The notes under the pieces were generated by a model, which searched no databases, had not been told where the DNA came from, and worked only from the letters and a program-made list of their open reading frames with translations. 64,000 nucleotides of DNA from Microcebus murinus (lineage: Eukaryota > Chordata > Mammalia > Primates > Cheirogaleidae), in assembly GCF_040939455.1 (NCBI RefSeq), contig NC_134120.1, positions 56,497,001-56,561,000 of the forward strand. Direction: 5' to 3'. This document shows, in pieces, positions 1 through 12,262 of the stretch. The translations under genes and the position numbers were made by a program. Position 1 is the first letter of the stretch; each line of letters starts with the position of its first letter.

Positions 1-114
1 TTAAATCCGCCCTTACCAATACTAAATAGGTCCACTTTTTCTGTCATTTATTTTTCAACAGGCAAGATGTTGGATCTTGTTATCAATTTATGTTCTGATT
101 ATTAGTAACATTAA

Positions 115-345
115 TTTTCTTTTTATCTGCCTTATTGGCAATTTGTATTTATTCTTTTGTAAGCTGTTGATAAAAATCATTTTCTACTTTTCTTGTACAC
201 TATTTCCCTTTTATTATAACCTCTTATATATCATAGAGACTAAGCCTGTTAGTTATATAATTACACATTTTTTCCTAGTATATCATTTGCCTTTAGTTTA
301 TTTATGAAGTATTTCACCATAAAAACTTTTAATTAATATTTTTAT
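115..345 (+). mobile_element. Old L1 (L1M) fragment
   Basis: The stretch with 'cttattggcaatttg', 'cttttgtaagctgttg', 'tatatcatttgccttt' and 'accataaaaacttttaatt' follows, in order, a segment near the L1 3' region with many mutations. It has no intact frame. The rest of the first 700 bases is AT-rich without other recognisable features. Confidence 0.55.
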
Positions 346-1700
346 TAAGAAAATTAAGGGTATTTTAAAATGCATCAACATAAAGCTGTCAATAATTATG
401 GATAAATGGATAGTTGAGGCTTCCATATAGTGACTGTTTTTTTCTCACTGAACATAAAGTTGTGTAGTGCTCTGTAGAGCAGATTTAAAAGTTGAGACTT
501 AGAGGGAGTTTTACATAATATTCAAAGAATGAGGTTTTTAATTGAATACATTCATTGCCTTGAATCCACAATCATTTGATTCTCTTGCTAAAATAATTGA
601 TATTTCAACAGACTGCTCCATTTGATTTTTCCTTTCATTCAAATGCTTTTAAAAAAGCAATTGGAATTAATTATCACAAAATTATTCATGTAATAGAGTC
701 AAAAGTCATTGAAAGCAAAGTGATGATTGAGAAGATCCAGCTGGCTGGAATGTAGCCAGCTCCACAATAAATGCCAAGGACAACCACATTTTAAAAGCCA
801 GCCTGCCCATTAAGAATTTCAACTCGCACCGTATCAAAAGATATTTCCTTATTTTTCATGATGCGCCTCTGACTCATTCCAGGGTTGGACTCACCACATT
901 TTCACTTCCATAATGCTTCAACAAGTGCCTTTGGAACCCTGGGTTCATACAGAGATGGGTAGAGAAGACCAACTTAACTTCGGGAGGCCAGAGTTAATTC
1001 AAGGTATTCACTGGGTGGGATGGCTTTCCCACCAGAGATGCAGCTTTGGAGAGTAAATTAATGGGCAGGTAATAATTCCCAGGGGACTTAGGAGTCCAGT
1101 AGGGCCAGAGTTTAGTTCAGACCCTTCACAAGTGTCCCTGAGGCTAAGTGAAGTCCTAAGTCAGGTTCATCCCCCTCAAGCCCATTTTGGGTTCCTTCCA
1201 ACTGAGCCAGCCCAATTCTTCCTGACCCTCCCTGATCTTTAAGAACATTCCTAAAGATTTCCAAACCCCTGGAGTGTCCTGGGACTCAGTGGAGAGTGAA
1301 TCCAGAGGCCCTGGGGCTGTGTGTCCCCACACTCCCCTCACTGGCCCTGCAAGGCACTTGGAGAAACGGAAGTAGTTCTGCTAACATTGTAGAATAATGT
1401 AAAAACGTCTGTTTCCAGTGATCTCTTCTTTCATATACCATTTTATACAAGAGATCATCAATTGTAAAACACAACATTATTTTTCTGTGCGTCAGTAAGA
1501 AAATTAACCTGCCAAAAAATTTAACATATCAATAATTCTAAAAGTACATTTCAACTTAGAATGTTTGGAATTTTTCAGTTGAAAAAAGTACATTTCCCCC
1601 TTGAAATTCCATTTCTCACTTGTCAATTTGAAGAAAAAAATATTATGTTCATTATTCATATTCTTACAAAGAATTTCCTAAAATATTTAAGATTATTGAG
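346..1700. other. Intronic sequence, nothing recognised
   Basis: AT-rich to about 850, then mixed composition. There are two short minus-strand frames (1156-1341 and 1286-1477) with no protein-like features. No repeat family, RNA gene or regulatory motif can be supported here. Confidence 0.5.
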
Positions 1701-1708
1701 ATGATCAT

Positions 1709-1736
1709 CTTTCTTTCTTTCTTCCTTTCTTTCCTT

Positions 1737-1795
<59 letters not shown>

Positions 1796-1804
1796 CTTTC
1801 TTTC
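1709..1804. repeat. TTTC/CT microsatellite
   Basis: A (TTTC)n tract changes into about 20 uninterrupted CT units and back to (TTTC)n. It sits at the poly-A end of the adjoining minus-strand Alu and most likely grew from the SINE tail. Confidence 0.95.
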
Positions 1805-2107
1805 TTGCTCTGTTGCCCTGGCTAGAGAACTGTGGCGTCAGCCTAGCTTACCACAACCTCAAGCTCCTGGGCTCAAGCGGTCCTTCTGCCTCAGCTTCCT
1901 TAGTAGCTGGGACTATAGGCACACGTCACCATGCCCGGCTAATTTTTTCTATATATTTTTAGTTGTCCAGCTAATTTCTTTCTATTTTCAGTAGAAACGA
2001 GGTCTCACTCTTGCTCAGGCTGGTCTCGAACTCCTGAGCTCAAACGATCTGCCCACCTTGGCCTCCTAGAGTGCTAGGATTACAGTTGTGAGCCACTGTG
2101 CCTGGCT
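1805..2107 (-). mobile_element. Alu-type SINE, strepsirrhine form
   Basis: Full-length dimeric Alu in reverse orientation: 'gctctgttgccctggct' at the tail end and 'gtgagccactgtgcctggc' at the head. The middle linker is extended in the lemur manner. Target duplication of about 10 bp: tgatcatctt (1702-1711) and tgatcatttt (2108-2117), one mismatch. Confidence 0.92.
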
Positions 2108-2594
2108 TGATCATTTTTCTTTTAGGTCACTGTTTTTTAAAGAATGCCAGATTGATAAAAACCCTGAGGAGGCGTCCTGTAGACACTCTCTGGGAAGAAG
2201 GCCTTTGGTGCTCCAGTGCTGTTTCTGAGGCTCACAAACTCTCAAACTTAGCATCCTAATTATAAGCTAGCAAATGTAAAGCCATACACTAATTTTTAAT
2301 ATGAGTACATAAACATTTCTGGATATTTTAGTTTTTAAACCTCTAATTCTGTCCATGTCATGTTGATGGAGCAAAACCCTGAAAGGTAAGTGTGTTCCCA
2401 GGGATACTGAACAAACGAGCTTATCGGTTAGTACAAAATATCCAAAATCACTGGAAATAGACCAGTGGAACCAGGTGGAAATCACCTGGCATGCATTATA
2501 AAAATTCTCTTTTTTAGTCTTTCAAAGTACTAGAGTACTCATGGTACTCATGGGGTTTAATAATTAATCTGTGCCATGAATCCAAGTCAAAATT

Positions 2595-2800
2595 TCTCAG
2601 TATGGAAGGGCCCCTGAAAGGCATCTGGCTGAACTTCTCAGACTGTTCCTAAGCCCCCTCCACCCAGTAGACTCCCCAAGGAAGAGGGAACTGTGGCCCT
2701 TCCAATATAACATTCCATCTAGCAATAGCTTTAAATGGTAATAAGTGCCTCCTCTTATTGAAACCAAGTCTCTTTGCCTCTCTTTCCAGTGCCCTGGTCC
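2595..2800. repeat. Ancient mammalian interspersed repeat
   Basis: The phrases 'catctggctgaacttctc', 'cattccatctagcaatagct' and 'ttattgaaaccaagtctctttgcctc' follow a widely dispersed old mammalian repeat that I recognise by pattern but cannot name with confidence. It is highly diverged. Confidence 0.35.
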
Positions 2801-5199
2801 TGATCACACCCCCAGGTCTCCATGACACACCTACTCCCTCCCTTGTGGTCCCAGGAGCCCTGCATGCCCCTGGAGGCAGTGGGCACAGTCCCTTCCGCAG
2901 CTAGCTCTCCATTCCTGTAGCTGCTCCTTACCTGCCAAGACTCCAGGTACCCTCACCTGCCATCACCCCCATGCTCCCCTTGGTCCACACCCCCTTGTAG
3001 GGTGGGCCCCGAGCTGGCTGTTGTGGGGAGCCCGTTGCAGTAGGGCCCGCTGTGTACCTGCCAGCCAGCCTCTCACACATCCGGGCACTTTACCTGCACT
3101 TGGTTGCTCACACTCACACCTGCAGCCCCCAGTGGGCCCCCACAGCACAGGATGACCACATGTCCCTGGCACCCTGACACTAGGTTCAGCCTTGTGCCTG
3201 GCTTGGTCCACCGTCTGAGAAGAGCACCGCTTTTGGGAGGAAGCTTTAAGGGCTGCCACGTGGTCAGCCGCCTTCTCTTCTCTCTCTGTGCATAGGTGGG
3301 CAGTGCCCAGTGACGGGCTGCTCTGCCAGCCCACCCGCAGCAAAGGGGCTCCAGGGCAGGGCTGCAGCCGAGCTGCCACGGCCTACACTGCAGCAGACCA
3401 CTGAGACGCTGGGGTGGTGGGTGACCACAGCATAACTGACCTCCTCACAGGCCGTGTGGCTCAGGAGTGGCTGGATTCACCCTCCAGTCCTAGGTTGTAC
3501 CTGGTGTGGCTAATGAGCCCCCCCCCCAGCCACAATATGTTGTCCTGGGATCCCAGTGGGGCCACACTGTGGGCTCTCTGGGACTATTGCAGAAGGTAAA
3601 GGAAAAGAGACACTTGTTGTGGGAATCACTAGTTCTATTAGCCTAGAACTGCCCCTTACTATCCTTTAGCAAGAAGCAGCTTGACTCTGCATGACCCAAC
3701 AGAGAAGAAAACAGGACCAAGAAATGGGAAAGGGGAGTGAGGTCTGGACCCCAGGCCTTGGCGTGATTGAGGAGATGCCAATAGATCGCCCACTTTCTTC
3801 TATCAAGATTCAGGGATTTTTTCTGAAATTTGCAACCAAAAACAGTTACGAGCCAAAACCCTGCAAACCAAAGTTAACTTACATGCCCTGTTTGACAATC
3901 AGTGTTTGGGCTTGAAGGGAACTTGAAAATCAGAATTACCCCCCTAGCCTTCAGACCAATCAGCAACTAAACTACGCTAAATAGATAAGAACAAGCCCAC
4001 GTGCAACGTGTGTCTGTGGATATGCAACATCTGGCCTCAGAAATCCGTCCCAGCACACAGCCCACTTCTACACCTAAACCACCAGTAGGCAAGCTTCCCT
4101 CGCGGTGTTTATCTCATTCTCTTCTGCCTGTTGTAAGGTCAGAAAGCTTTAGGTGTGAGGTTTCCACAAAATGGACCCACTCATCCCTTATCTGAACAAC
4201 CGTAATCACCTGCACAGTGCTGGAGTCTGACCCCTGTGATCCCAGGAGCCCGGGAGCAGCTACAAGACAGTGTCACAACGGCAGGTCCCATGACAGCCTG
4301 AACTGGGGACTGTTCACATTCCATGGAATGCCAGTGCTTCTTGGGTTTGCCTGTAAAGTTTCATAACCATATAAGAGTTAAATTATAGAATACAGGCCTC
4401 ACTGTGTTGGCCGACAGCCAGCAGCACGTTGAGATGGATCTTACCTCCAGGAAAGGTTCGCTGGGATTGTCAGTGTCCCGCTGAGCCACACTTACTCCCA
4501 AACAGTCCAGTCCCTCTTCTGTGGGGTTATGTGGCTGTTTTACATCATCCCAAGGCTTTCTCAAAAGCATGAAAACCTGTTTATTTGAAAAGCTCAAGCT
4601 TCACTCTTTGGCACATGGGAGGAAGAGTAATTCATGGATAAATTTTTTAAATTTCCATTGCTCGTTGTGTGTAAACATATCTGAAAATGCTACTTTAGGT
4701 CTAAACTTATATGGCAGCCGCTTTTATCCACAGACTATCTGTTCATGACCAAAGGCTGCCTTCCTCCCTTTTACGTGCAAAGTGTAAGGAAGGTGAATGC
4801 CTTCACAAACAAAGATCTGGTCCCAAGACAGACCACAAAGCTTCTCTCTCTGAGATGTCCTTGGGAAGGAATGGCTGCTGGGCAGCCACTTGTGAACGGG
4901 TGCTTCACTGCCCAGGGCTTGCAGCGGTGCCCAGGATCGGAAAGAGCTGATGCAGCTCGGCTCAGAACAAGCCATCTCAGGGAAGGTCTTCAGCCCCGAG
5001 AAGACAGACCACTGTGCAGAGTTCCTATCTAACAAAAATCATTTTTGGTTGAACTCCCAGTGTGCTCTTTCATCTGAACTCAATTATGACAACTTTTCAC
5101 ACCCTCTTTGGTAGGGGGCGGTGTGGGGGATGGATTACAAAGCTATCTGAATTCCTTTAAAGATAGAACACTTTTCTAAGAGAGTAGAGGGGCATATTC
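2801..5199. other. Intronic sequence with possible old LTR
   Basis: 2900-3400 is GC-rich and carries overlapping frames on both strands with no recognisable protein. About 3617-4200 reads like a decayed retroviral LTR (starts tgttgtggg, and contains 'gaccaatcagcaact'), but no mate or poly-A signal was found, so this is only a suggestion. From 4200 to 5199 nothing is recognised. Confidence 0.3.
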
Positions 5200-5305
5200 C
5201 TAGGGTTGCAGTGAGGATTAACTGTATGCAAATAACTTAGGATAGGACAGTGCACAGCACATAATGAACACAATAAAAGCATTTTCTCTTATTATTATTA
5301 TGCTT
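5200..5305 (+). mobile_element. MIR SINE fragment
   Basis: Matches the MIR 3' half: 'ggttgcagtgaggattaact', 'acagtgcacagcacataatg', then a short ATT run. No target duplication is visible, as usual at this age. Confidence 0.75.
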
Positions 5306-6384
5306 TAAAATATCAAATATCATATAAGCTTCCTTTGTTCTTAGAGTATGAGCAAATATGCTAGAGGATATTATTAAATTACCAACAATCAGAAATTCTG
5401 GGTAAAAACAAACTGAAAATAGATAAAATTTAAGTATTTGAATAAAATAATATGTAACAATTTAGTGCATAAGAGAATGCTTTCCTGCTTCTCCAAAGCA
5501 GAGCATTAAAAAACTCAGTTGAATCTGTTTTTACAAAAGAAATCTCTAAAATTTTATGTATAGTGCTATGTGATTTACTGGACAATAGTTCATAGATTCC
5601 TTTCATAGACATCCCTCTGCGTGACGTCATTACACAATACTCGAAACCACTGAGACTCAAGTTTAATGTTAGTAGTTCGAAACATTGCCCTGCCTGAACT
5701 ATTTAACAAATTTTAGGAAAGTCACTAAGGATCTCTGTAATTTTACCTTATATTTTGATAAGTCATAGGTGATTTTACATTAAAATGAGAGGGTCAGAAG
5801 TATAACTTAATAGGAAGTTCAAGCTGAAGCCTGCATGCAGCAAAGGGAAGCAAATCCCCTTCCTCAGAGTTTCTTCAAAACGGTGGACATTCACACTACG
5901 TATTTGTATTTTGATAATGGCTTCAAGTATACAATATACATTACTAAACTTACATCTTTTACATTAAGTTGCTCTGATTTTACCTACAATTAAAGTGGAG
6001 TTGGGAGAAAATCAAAGTCAACTAAGTTTCACTAAAACAAAGAACTGATCCATAGGAATTCACATTCACTAGTATTTATTCTATCATAGCATCATACTAA
6101 CAAAAGAAAGAACTCAGAGCCACTTGTATGCCACTGAAGCCACTTACAAAAAGTTCTCATTGAAACTGTATGTCCAGTGATGAGTAGCAATGTGCTCTGC
6201 ATTTGTTCAAAGAAAAATGTAGAACAAAGAAAATGTGCCTCAAATAAAAATCACGATATTTTAATTCCAAAACATAGTCAGATCCCACTTGCAGAATTTC
6301 AGAAGGAAAAGCATCACAATGCAATCAGTTGCCTAGGAAAAGCTGTTACACAAAAAGTGTAAGAGTAACAATTTTGTTTTACAG
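5306..6384. other. AT-rich intronic sequence
   Basis: No gene or repeat family recognised. The only notable site is the CRE palindrome at 5622-5629. The short frames at 5430-5660 (-) and 6177-6362 (+) have no protein-like character. Confidence 0.5.
5622..5629. promoter_or_regulatory. Perfect CRE palindrome
   Basis: TGACGTCA, the consensus CREB/ATF site, inside gcgtgacgtcatta. The sequence match is exact; occupancy is unknown. Confidence 0.4.
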
Positions 6385-6560
6385 TTTCCGGCGTATTTTC
6401 ATATGCTTTATCTAACGTTACTCCCACAGCCACTCTGTGGCAGATGCTGTTTGTCCCGATGCAGGTTGAGGTACCAGGGGCAGTGCCCATGTCATAGCTG
6501 CTTAGTGGCAGAGCTCAGGGCCAGCAGGCTGCAGACCAGAGTCCTTTCCACCACATCACC
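6385..6560 (-). mobile_element. MIR SINE
   Basis: Reverse-orientation MIR: 'cacagccactctgtggcaga', then 'agctgcttagtggcagagct' and a tail matching the MIR head. Diverged but co-linear. Confidence 0.7.
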
Positions 6561-9002
6561 CCTATAGCACATCAGGAAAAATGCATAAATAACACCAAAG
6601 GAAGTGAGTGTTAAAGAGTCATGTGCATTTCGCGCTGCAGAGGAACACTTTCCAAGAGATTTTCAATAGAACAAGGTACTCTTGCCTTGGAATGTGTCCC
6701 GTCTGTCCTAAGGTGTGGGCAAGGCCTGCCCCACAGCTGCAGCTGCAGCAGCACCTCTGTCTCCAGCGCCCTGGGCAGAGGGTGACGTCACAACCATCCC
6801 TCTCCTCAGGACGCCAAGCAAACACTCCGCACACACAGCACACATCTCGAAAACTCCACCTCGCCATAACCTCACGGAAGTGCAGCTGGAGATTTTATTA
6901 GTACTTTATGGTCCACATGATCATTTAAGGACGGCAGAAAGCTTCTCTGGTCAAAGGCATTGCTGAATTAAAACTGCTTAGCAAATGTCTGCAACGTGAA
7001 GATCACTATTACTCGGCATGTATTTTAATGACCCTGCTCCTTTAGCTCTTTCTTCAGTGGTGAGGAGAGGGATCTGTTTCTATATGGAACTAGAAACAGA
7101 AAATTGAATGCCAAGAAGCAAAATGTGTGCATTTGTCAACTCTGGATACAAGTGAGATGCTGACCTTTCCTTTCTTGCAGTTTTTTAACTAAAATTTCTA
7201 GTTAGATGTGACTTTATAAGCATCTAAGTGGAACAGAGGAATTTCTTTTTTAATCTGAAGTTAGAAAGAAAGGTAGAAGACTGGGACTGAGACGAAGTTG
7301 TCATTTTTACAGTGTAAGTCCAGACTTGATGCCCCGCCCCCTTCCATCTGTGTTGTGGGGGGAAAAGGCAGGTCCAGGAATCAGTGGGAAGCCCTTCATT
7401 TTCCCAAGAGTATGGGAAAGTTCAGCCTTGCTTCTCTGGTTTTCTAACAAACATACACATAAAATGTTTTGAAAGATAAATGTCAATTCTCTTCCTTCTT
7501 CTACAAAAATATCCCTTTACTTAAGAACAAATTAGATTGTCACGCTCTGCTAAGAGCTGACCCCACCACACTCTAGCTGACGTGGCTTCACCAGAGGCGC
7601 TCAGGCCTTAACTGCACGAATCCCAGGGTCCCCTGTGATCTCGGGCCACTCATTCGCCCACCCACGTAGGTGTTCGGGCGTGTCCTCAAGCAACGCAGAG
7701 ATCACAGAGGTGGGGAGGCGGTTGCTCCCCTGCTCTCAGAGATACCAGGGAGGGGAGCAAATGGATTGAACAAGCCACCGCTGGCCTGACCGTGGGGAGG
7801 TGTTTGAATCCTGGGCCACTTCCTTATTCCTTCTTCTCCAGAGGGCCCCTGCCTCTTGTCTTGAACTCGCCGCAGAATCGACAGGGCCCACATTTCCAGT
7901 CAAATCCAGGGGCATTGTGCATTTCTCAACAGACAGTAGAACACCACGTGTCCTCTGCATAGTTTTCAGAAAGTTACACAGGTTTGTTTTGTACCTGGGT
8001 TGACCAATGTCGACTTATGACCAAGTGTAACTCTTCTTTACAACCTGGTGAGACCCTGACATGAAATATTCGTGTGGTTTCAGTAGCTGCCACAGGGCCA
8101 ACCTGTGATAACTTTGTTGGCGGACAGTACAGGAATCAATCAGTATAAAATTTTGAGACTTGAATCTCAGTAGTACCATATAAATAAATGATAGAGCCCG
8201 ATTATGTATTTTGGTCATGATACTTAGATTCCGAAGTTGTAGCCCTCTTTGATTAAAGTATGGAAAAGCTGCTCTCAGGACTGTGCTAGCACTTTAGTTG
8301 AATGGGTAGATCAGAATATCTCAAGCTACTATTTTAATTCACTTTAAACTCAAACAATCTTCCTGATACCAAACAAAGAAACAAAAAACAACCTCAGTGT
8401 ATTCAGGGTTTAAAAAGTCATCTTTATCTCTACAAGTACACAGATATCTGATCCTGTAGTACTAAATATCTAAAAGGTTACTTAAATTAGAAATATGTAT
8501 GCAAATATGAATATCTGGATATTTTGTGTTCCCAGGAATTCATCATAATACCAGAAATCTTATCTTTAAAGTTAAATAAATTTTTTAAACTCATGAAATC
8601 CTCTCAGTTGTGAAGAGTTTCTTGTTACTATAAATGCTGTCAGGAGCAAAAACGCATCTCAAATGTTTCCACTCTTCCGCAAGAACCACAGAAGGAAACT
8701 CATGAGGACCTTTGAAGCGGCCAGCCTAGGAGAAACTTCTCATTGAGATCCTGTGTTTTATCTTTAAAAAGACACATTTTTATGCTGCTTTATAATCTAT
8801 TCGTGGTTGTTTTGATCTAAAAATAATATTTTAAGTTGCCTCTCATCAAAAATAATTTCACTTACAAGAAGCGTCAGGAAGCAACCACACTCACGCTGTG
8901 GGGCTGCGTGCATACTGGTGCCTGGGTGTGAATTCCGGAGGGTGTGACGATTTCAGGTGAGGAAGCCTTGTCGACTTACGTTAAGTGGGGACTGGACGTC
9001 AC
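6561..9002. other. Intronic sequence, no gene
   Basis: Mixed composition. The frames at 6608-6966 and 7702-8218 overlap on both strands and look like chance. 8053-8128 resembles 10970-11044 (see findings). 8340-8640 is AT-rich. No repeat family was recognised. Confidence 0.5.
6783..6790. promoter_or_regulatory. Perfect CRE palindrome
   Basis: A second TGACGTCA, 1.16 kb from the first, in a locally GC-richer stretch. Function is unknown. Confidence 0.4.
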
Positions 9003-9791
9003 ATGAGAAGAAGAGAGAGGAGGGAGAGGGCAGGAAAAGAACCAGGTCACAGCTCTGAAGTTCAAGTGCCTGCGGGGGGGGTCCCAGGCAGAGCAGGTGA
9101 CGGTGGCACAGGGAGTGGCCTGTGCATCACATATTTGGTGTCACTGGCCACTGGAGGTTACGTGCTCCTCCAAAAGGGGCAGCCAACTGTTGCCATCTGG
9201 CATGTGGGCCTTGTTTTGCCAGATGGTATGCTTTTTAAAACAGAAATTGGAAATCTAAGTTTTTATATGAAATCTCATTTGGTTCAAGACTTGGTCAGGA
9301 AAACAGAAACCACTTTATATAACCCAAGTATAGGGGGTAGGGGATTGCAGAGCGGACAAAGGCCAAGGAAGCTCTCACAGACACCAGAGATCCCCATCTG
9401 TAGGACGAAGGTGCAGCTGGCATCCTTGGCTGGCTCAGAACCCTCTCGACTCTTTGGCCGGCTCCTAGGTGGCCACCCCAAAGCTCCTGAGCCTAAAGAA
9501 GTGGCTGTCGCTGTCTTGGTGCCCACAGCACTGAAGTGGGCAATTGCTGGGCACCCAGGCAGGCTGCTGAGACCTTTCTGTCTGTCCTCTGCCCTGTGTG
9601 CTCACGTGTGTGTCTGCAGCGGCCCCTCCCGTCCGAATCCCTGCAGTGCCTCTCCGGGGACTGCGACACAGGGAGGCAGGAGGACGCTAGGAGCAGCAGT
9701 CCTGGCCTCCCCTTGTGTGCAGAGAAGCCCTGAGACCGATCACACCACGGACAACCCAGCCAATGCTGGGCTTTTGTGTTTTGTCAACTAA
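9003..9791 (+). other. Unrecognised 262-codon open frame
   Basis: Open from an ATG at 9003 to a stop at 9789-9791; the frame is open from at least 8985. The predicted product starts with a very Arg-rich stretch, has a short hydrophobic segment (about residues 40-56), and ends Cys/Ser/Pro-rich. No domain, signal peptide or family is recognised. It is on the strand opposite to PIEZO2, with no convincing promoter, splice or poly-A signals seen. It may be chance: local GC content lowers stop frequency. Confidence 0.12.
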
Positions 9792-9944
9792 TTCAAATGT
9801 CAAACGCTGTTGTGGCCAACACCGGTGTTCCTAAGAAAACGCACGCGTGGCCAGAGGGCCGTGGTCAGCTAGACGGGGAACAGCAGGAAGCACTGGGCTG
9901 GGCATCAGGAGGCTCGGGAAGGACAGCGAGGACCTGAGTGCTCG

Positions 9945-10110
9945 CCCTGCAGCCTCTGAGTCCCTCATCTCTATAACTGCCTCCCAGGGTTTCTCAGAGA
10001 CAATGTGACCTCTAGATGCAGACCTCTAGGATACTGGTCATGGTTTGTTTAACATTCCATACCTAACTCAGTGCCCAGCATGGAGCAGGCATTCGAGAAC
10101 TGTTGACTTG
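9945..10110 (+). mobile_element. MIR SINE
   Basis: Follows MIR from 'agcctctgagtccctcatct' through 'gcccagcatggagcaggcat' to a tail resembling 'aactgttgacttgaa'. Diverged. Confidence 0.65.
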
Positions 10111-12000
10111 AACCGGCTGATTCATGAAACACCAGCAACTTGCCTTTGGTATAAAGGGACAACGCTGAGCTTCACCTGAGCGGTGTGCTCCTGAAAAGCA
10201 GCAACAGGTAAGACCCTCTGCCTCCCCTGCCCTGCAACCCTTCTGTCTTCGACGAAGCTACTGACTGCACAGAACACTCTTCCCCAGTGACTTAGATGAG
10301 ACTCACAGACACGCCTTATGAACCTATGACAAGGCCGGACACTGGCCCTCCAAGTTCTCAATTTTCGTCTCAAAAATTATTAGCCAAACTGTTTGCATCC
10401 ATTGACCAACCTGGACCAAAGATGCACTACTTTCTTGACCAAACCTAAATCAGGATTCACTCTCCCACAGGCCCTGACCTCGACTCACCCTCATGCAACG
10501 TGGATCTCCCTCCTCAAGGGGCCTCTGAAGGCTGCACTGACCTCAGGGGGAAACATCCTGACCGGCGACGGACCGTCCTATCCTGCCACCTGTGCTGCCC
10601 AGTCCTCCCTGTTGAGTTGTGCACTCTCCTGTGACCATTTCTTCCAGACCTTTGAGACACCCGCAGGTCTCATGGTCAGAGCCCCTAAGACTCTCCTTAC
10701 CCAAGTCTGAACATAGTTTTTTTTTTTTTGACAAAAGGAACTACTTGAAGAAGAGCAAACAGGTCACCCCCTGAGCACTCTCTCTGTGACAGTGCAGCCC
10801 CTCCCCGCCCTGCACCTCAACCTGCTCCCGAGGCCTGATAATAAGGAATGGCCAGCAGCAGAGGGTGCTCACGTTTGTGTCCCAACTTTCTTGGTGTGTT
10901 CTCGACAACGTAATTCTTTCAGACATAACTTTTTAGCATTGTCCTATTTAATATTTATGACTCCACTACCCTGACTGTGATGAAATATTCATGTGGTTTC
11001 AATAGCTACAGCAGAGCCCAGTCTGCGCAACTCTGTTGACATGCAGGGGAGCTCACCACATTAATGCAAAGGATGCACTAAGTGATCAAATGTCATTCCA
11101 GGCTGATAATCTTCAAAGCCTATATGCTTGTTTTAATAAGTCATTACACTAGTCTGGTTGCATCACACAGCCTTAAAATAAACACATTAAAATGTTGAAG
11201 TTAAGGGAGTCACTATCACTAGTGTAAGAGTTCCTCTTTGCACAAACTCCAAATTCTTTAGCCTGGCATTCAAGATCCTCAGAAACCTCCTCTCAAATGG
11301 CCTTTCAAGCTCATCTAACTAGGACACTGGCTGTACTGCAATAGGGTTCTTTACCATGCCAAAGAAGAGGCATGTACAACTATTTGCACTAATAAATGAT
11401 TTTTTTAAAGAGACCAACGAAAATGAGGTCATAGGAGAATCACACCTTCTTGGCCACAGACACTCAATCCCAAGTCCAGGCGTCCTCATGAGAAACCCAG
11501 AATGCAGCTCACTATTCCTCAGAATGCCGTCTGCTCTTTGGTAAGCCTCTTGTTTTGACATCTCGAATTCAGAGATCCTACAGTGAGAATCTCTTCGGGT
11601 CAGTTTATCACCATCCTGTATGAATTTCTAGTAGCCTGGTTCTGCACCAAGCTCCTCTAGAGTCATTGCACTTCGTGCTGCTGGCCTAGGTGTGGCTGTC
11701 TTTGGCTCAGAAAGGAGTCGTGATCCTCACAACTGTGGATTCCTCACATAGGGCTGTTGGCATGAGCCTCAAGCAATTTGTGCAGAAAAAAATCCCAGTG
11801 GTTCTTTCTGAGAAACAACTCATGAATTCCTTTCCAGGATGAAGGTCCTCTCCTCCCTACCTTCCTTTCTACCATTCCATCCCACCCACAACAGAAGCAA
11901 GCACAAGTCACCCCTTGCAGCACAACTCTCTGGTTCCTCAAGCCCAAGGTGCTGCTTCTCCTGAACCCCACCCAGCACGGTGGGCAGCTCTGCTGCCGTT
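10111..12000. other. Intronic sequence with old repeat traces
   Basis: 10380-10720 has the look of a decayed LTR ('cttgaccaaacctaaatcag') but is not proven, and is followed by a T13 run at about 10718. 10970-11044 is the second member of the diverged pair shared with 8053-8128. 11340-12000 holds nothing recognised. Confidence 0.35.
11248..11320 (+). mobile_element. L2-like LINE fragment
   Basis: 'tctttagcctggcattcaag' followed by 'ctcatct' matches a common segment that I associate with L2. Only a short piece remains. Confidence 0.5.
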
Positions 12001-12262
12001 TTTTATTATTTATTTTAATTTATTTTATTATTTATTTATTTTTGAGACAGAGTCTGGCTCTGTCCCCCCAGGCAGAGTGTAGTATCCATCATCATAGCTC
12101 ACAGCAACCTCAAACTCCTGGGCTCAAGCGATCCTCCTGCCTCAGCCTCCTAAGTAGCTGAAACTACAGGCATGTGCCACGACATCCAGCTAATTTTTCT
12201 ATTTTTAGTAGAGACAGGGTCTTGCTCTTGCTCAGGCTGGCCTCAAACTCTTGAGCTCACCT
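12001..12262 (-). mobile_element. Alu-type SINE, 5'-truncated
   Basis: Reverse orientation: an AT-rich tail (12001-12042), 'gagacagagtctggctctgt', the right monomer and part of the left monomer, stopping inside the left monomer at 'cttgagctcac'. No target duplication was found at the truncated side. Confidence 0.9.

Noticed and set aside
1701..1994. 97-codon plus-strand frame beginning with a Ser/Leu/Phe repeat
   Set aside because: It translates the CT microsatellite and the reverse Alu.
5100..5125. CTCF-like motif 'ggtagggggcggtg'
   Set aside because: The core fits, but flanking positions disagree with the consensus; too weak to call.
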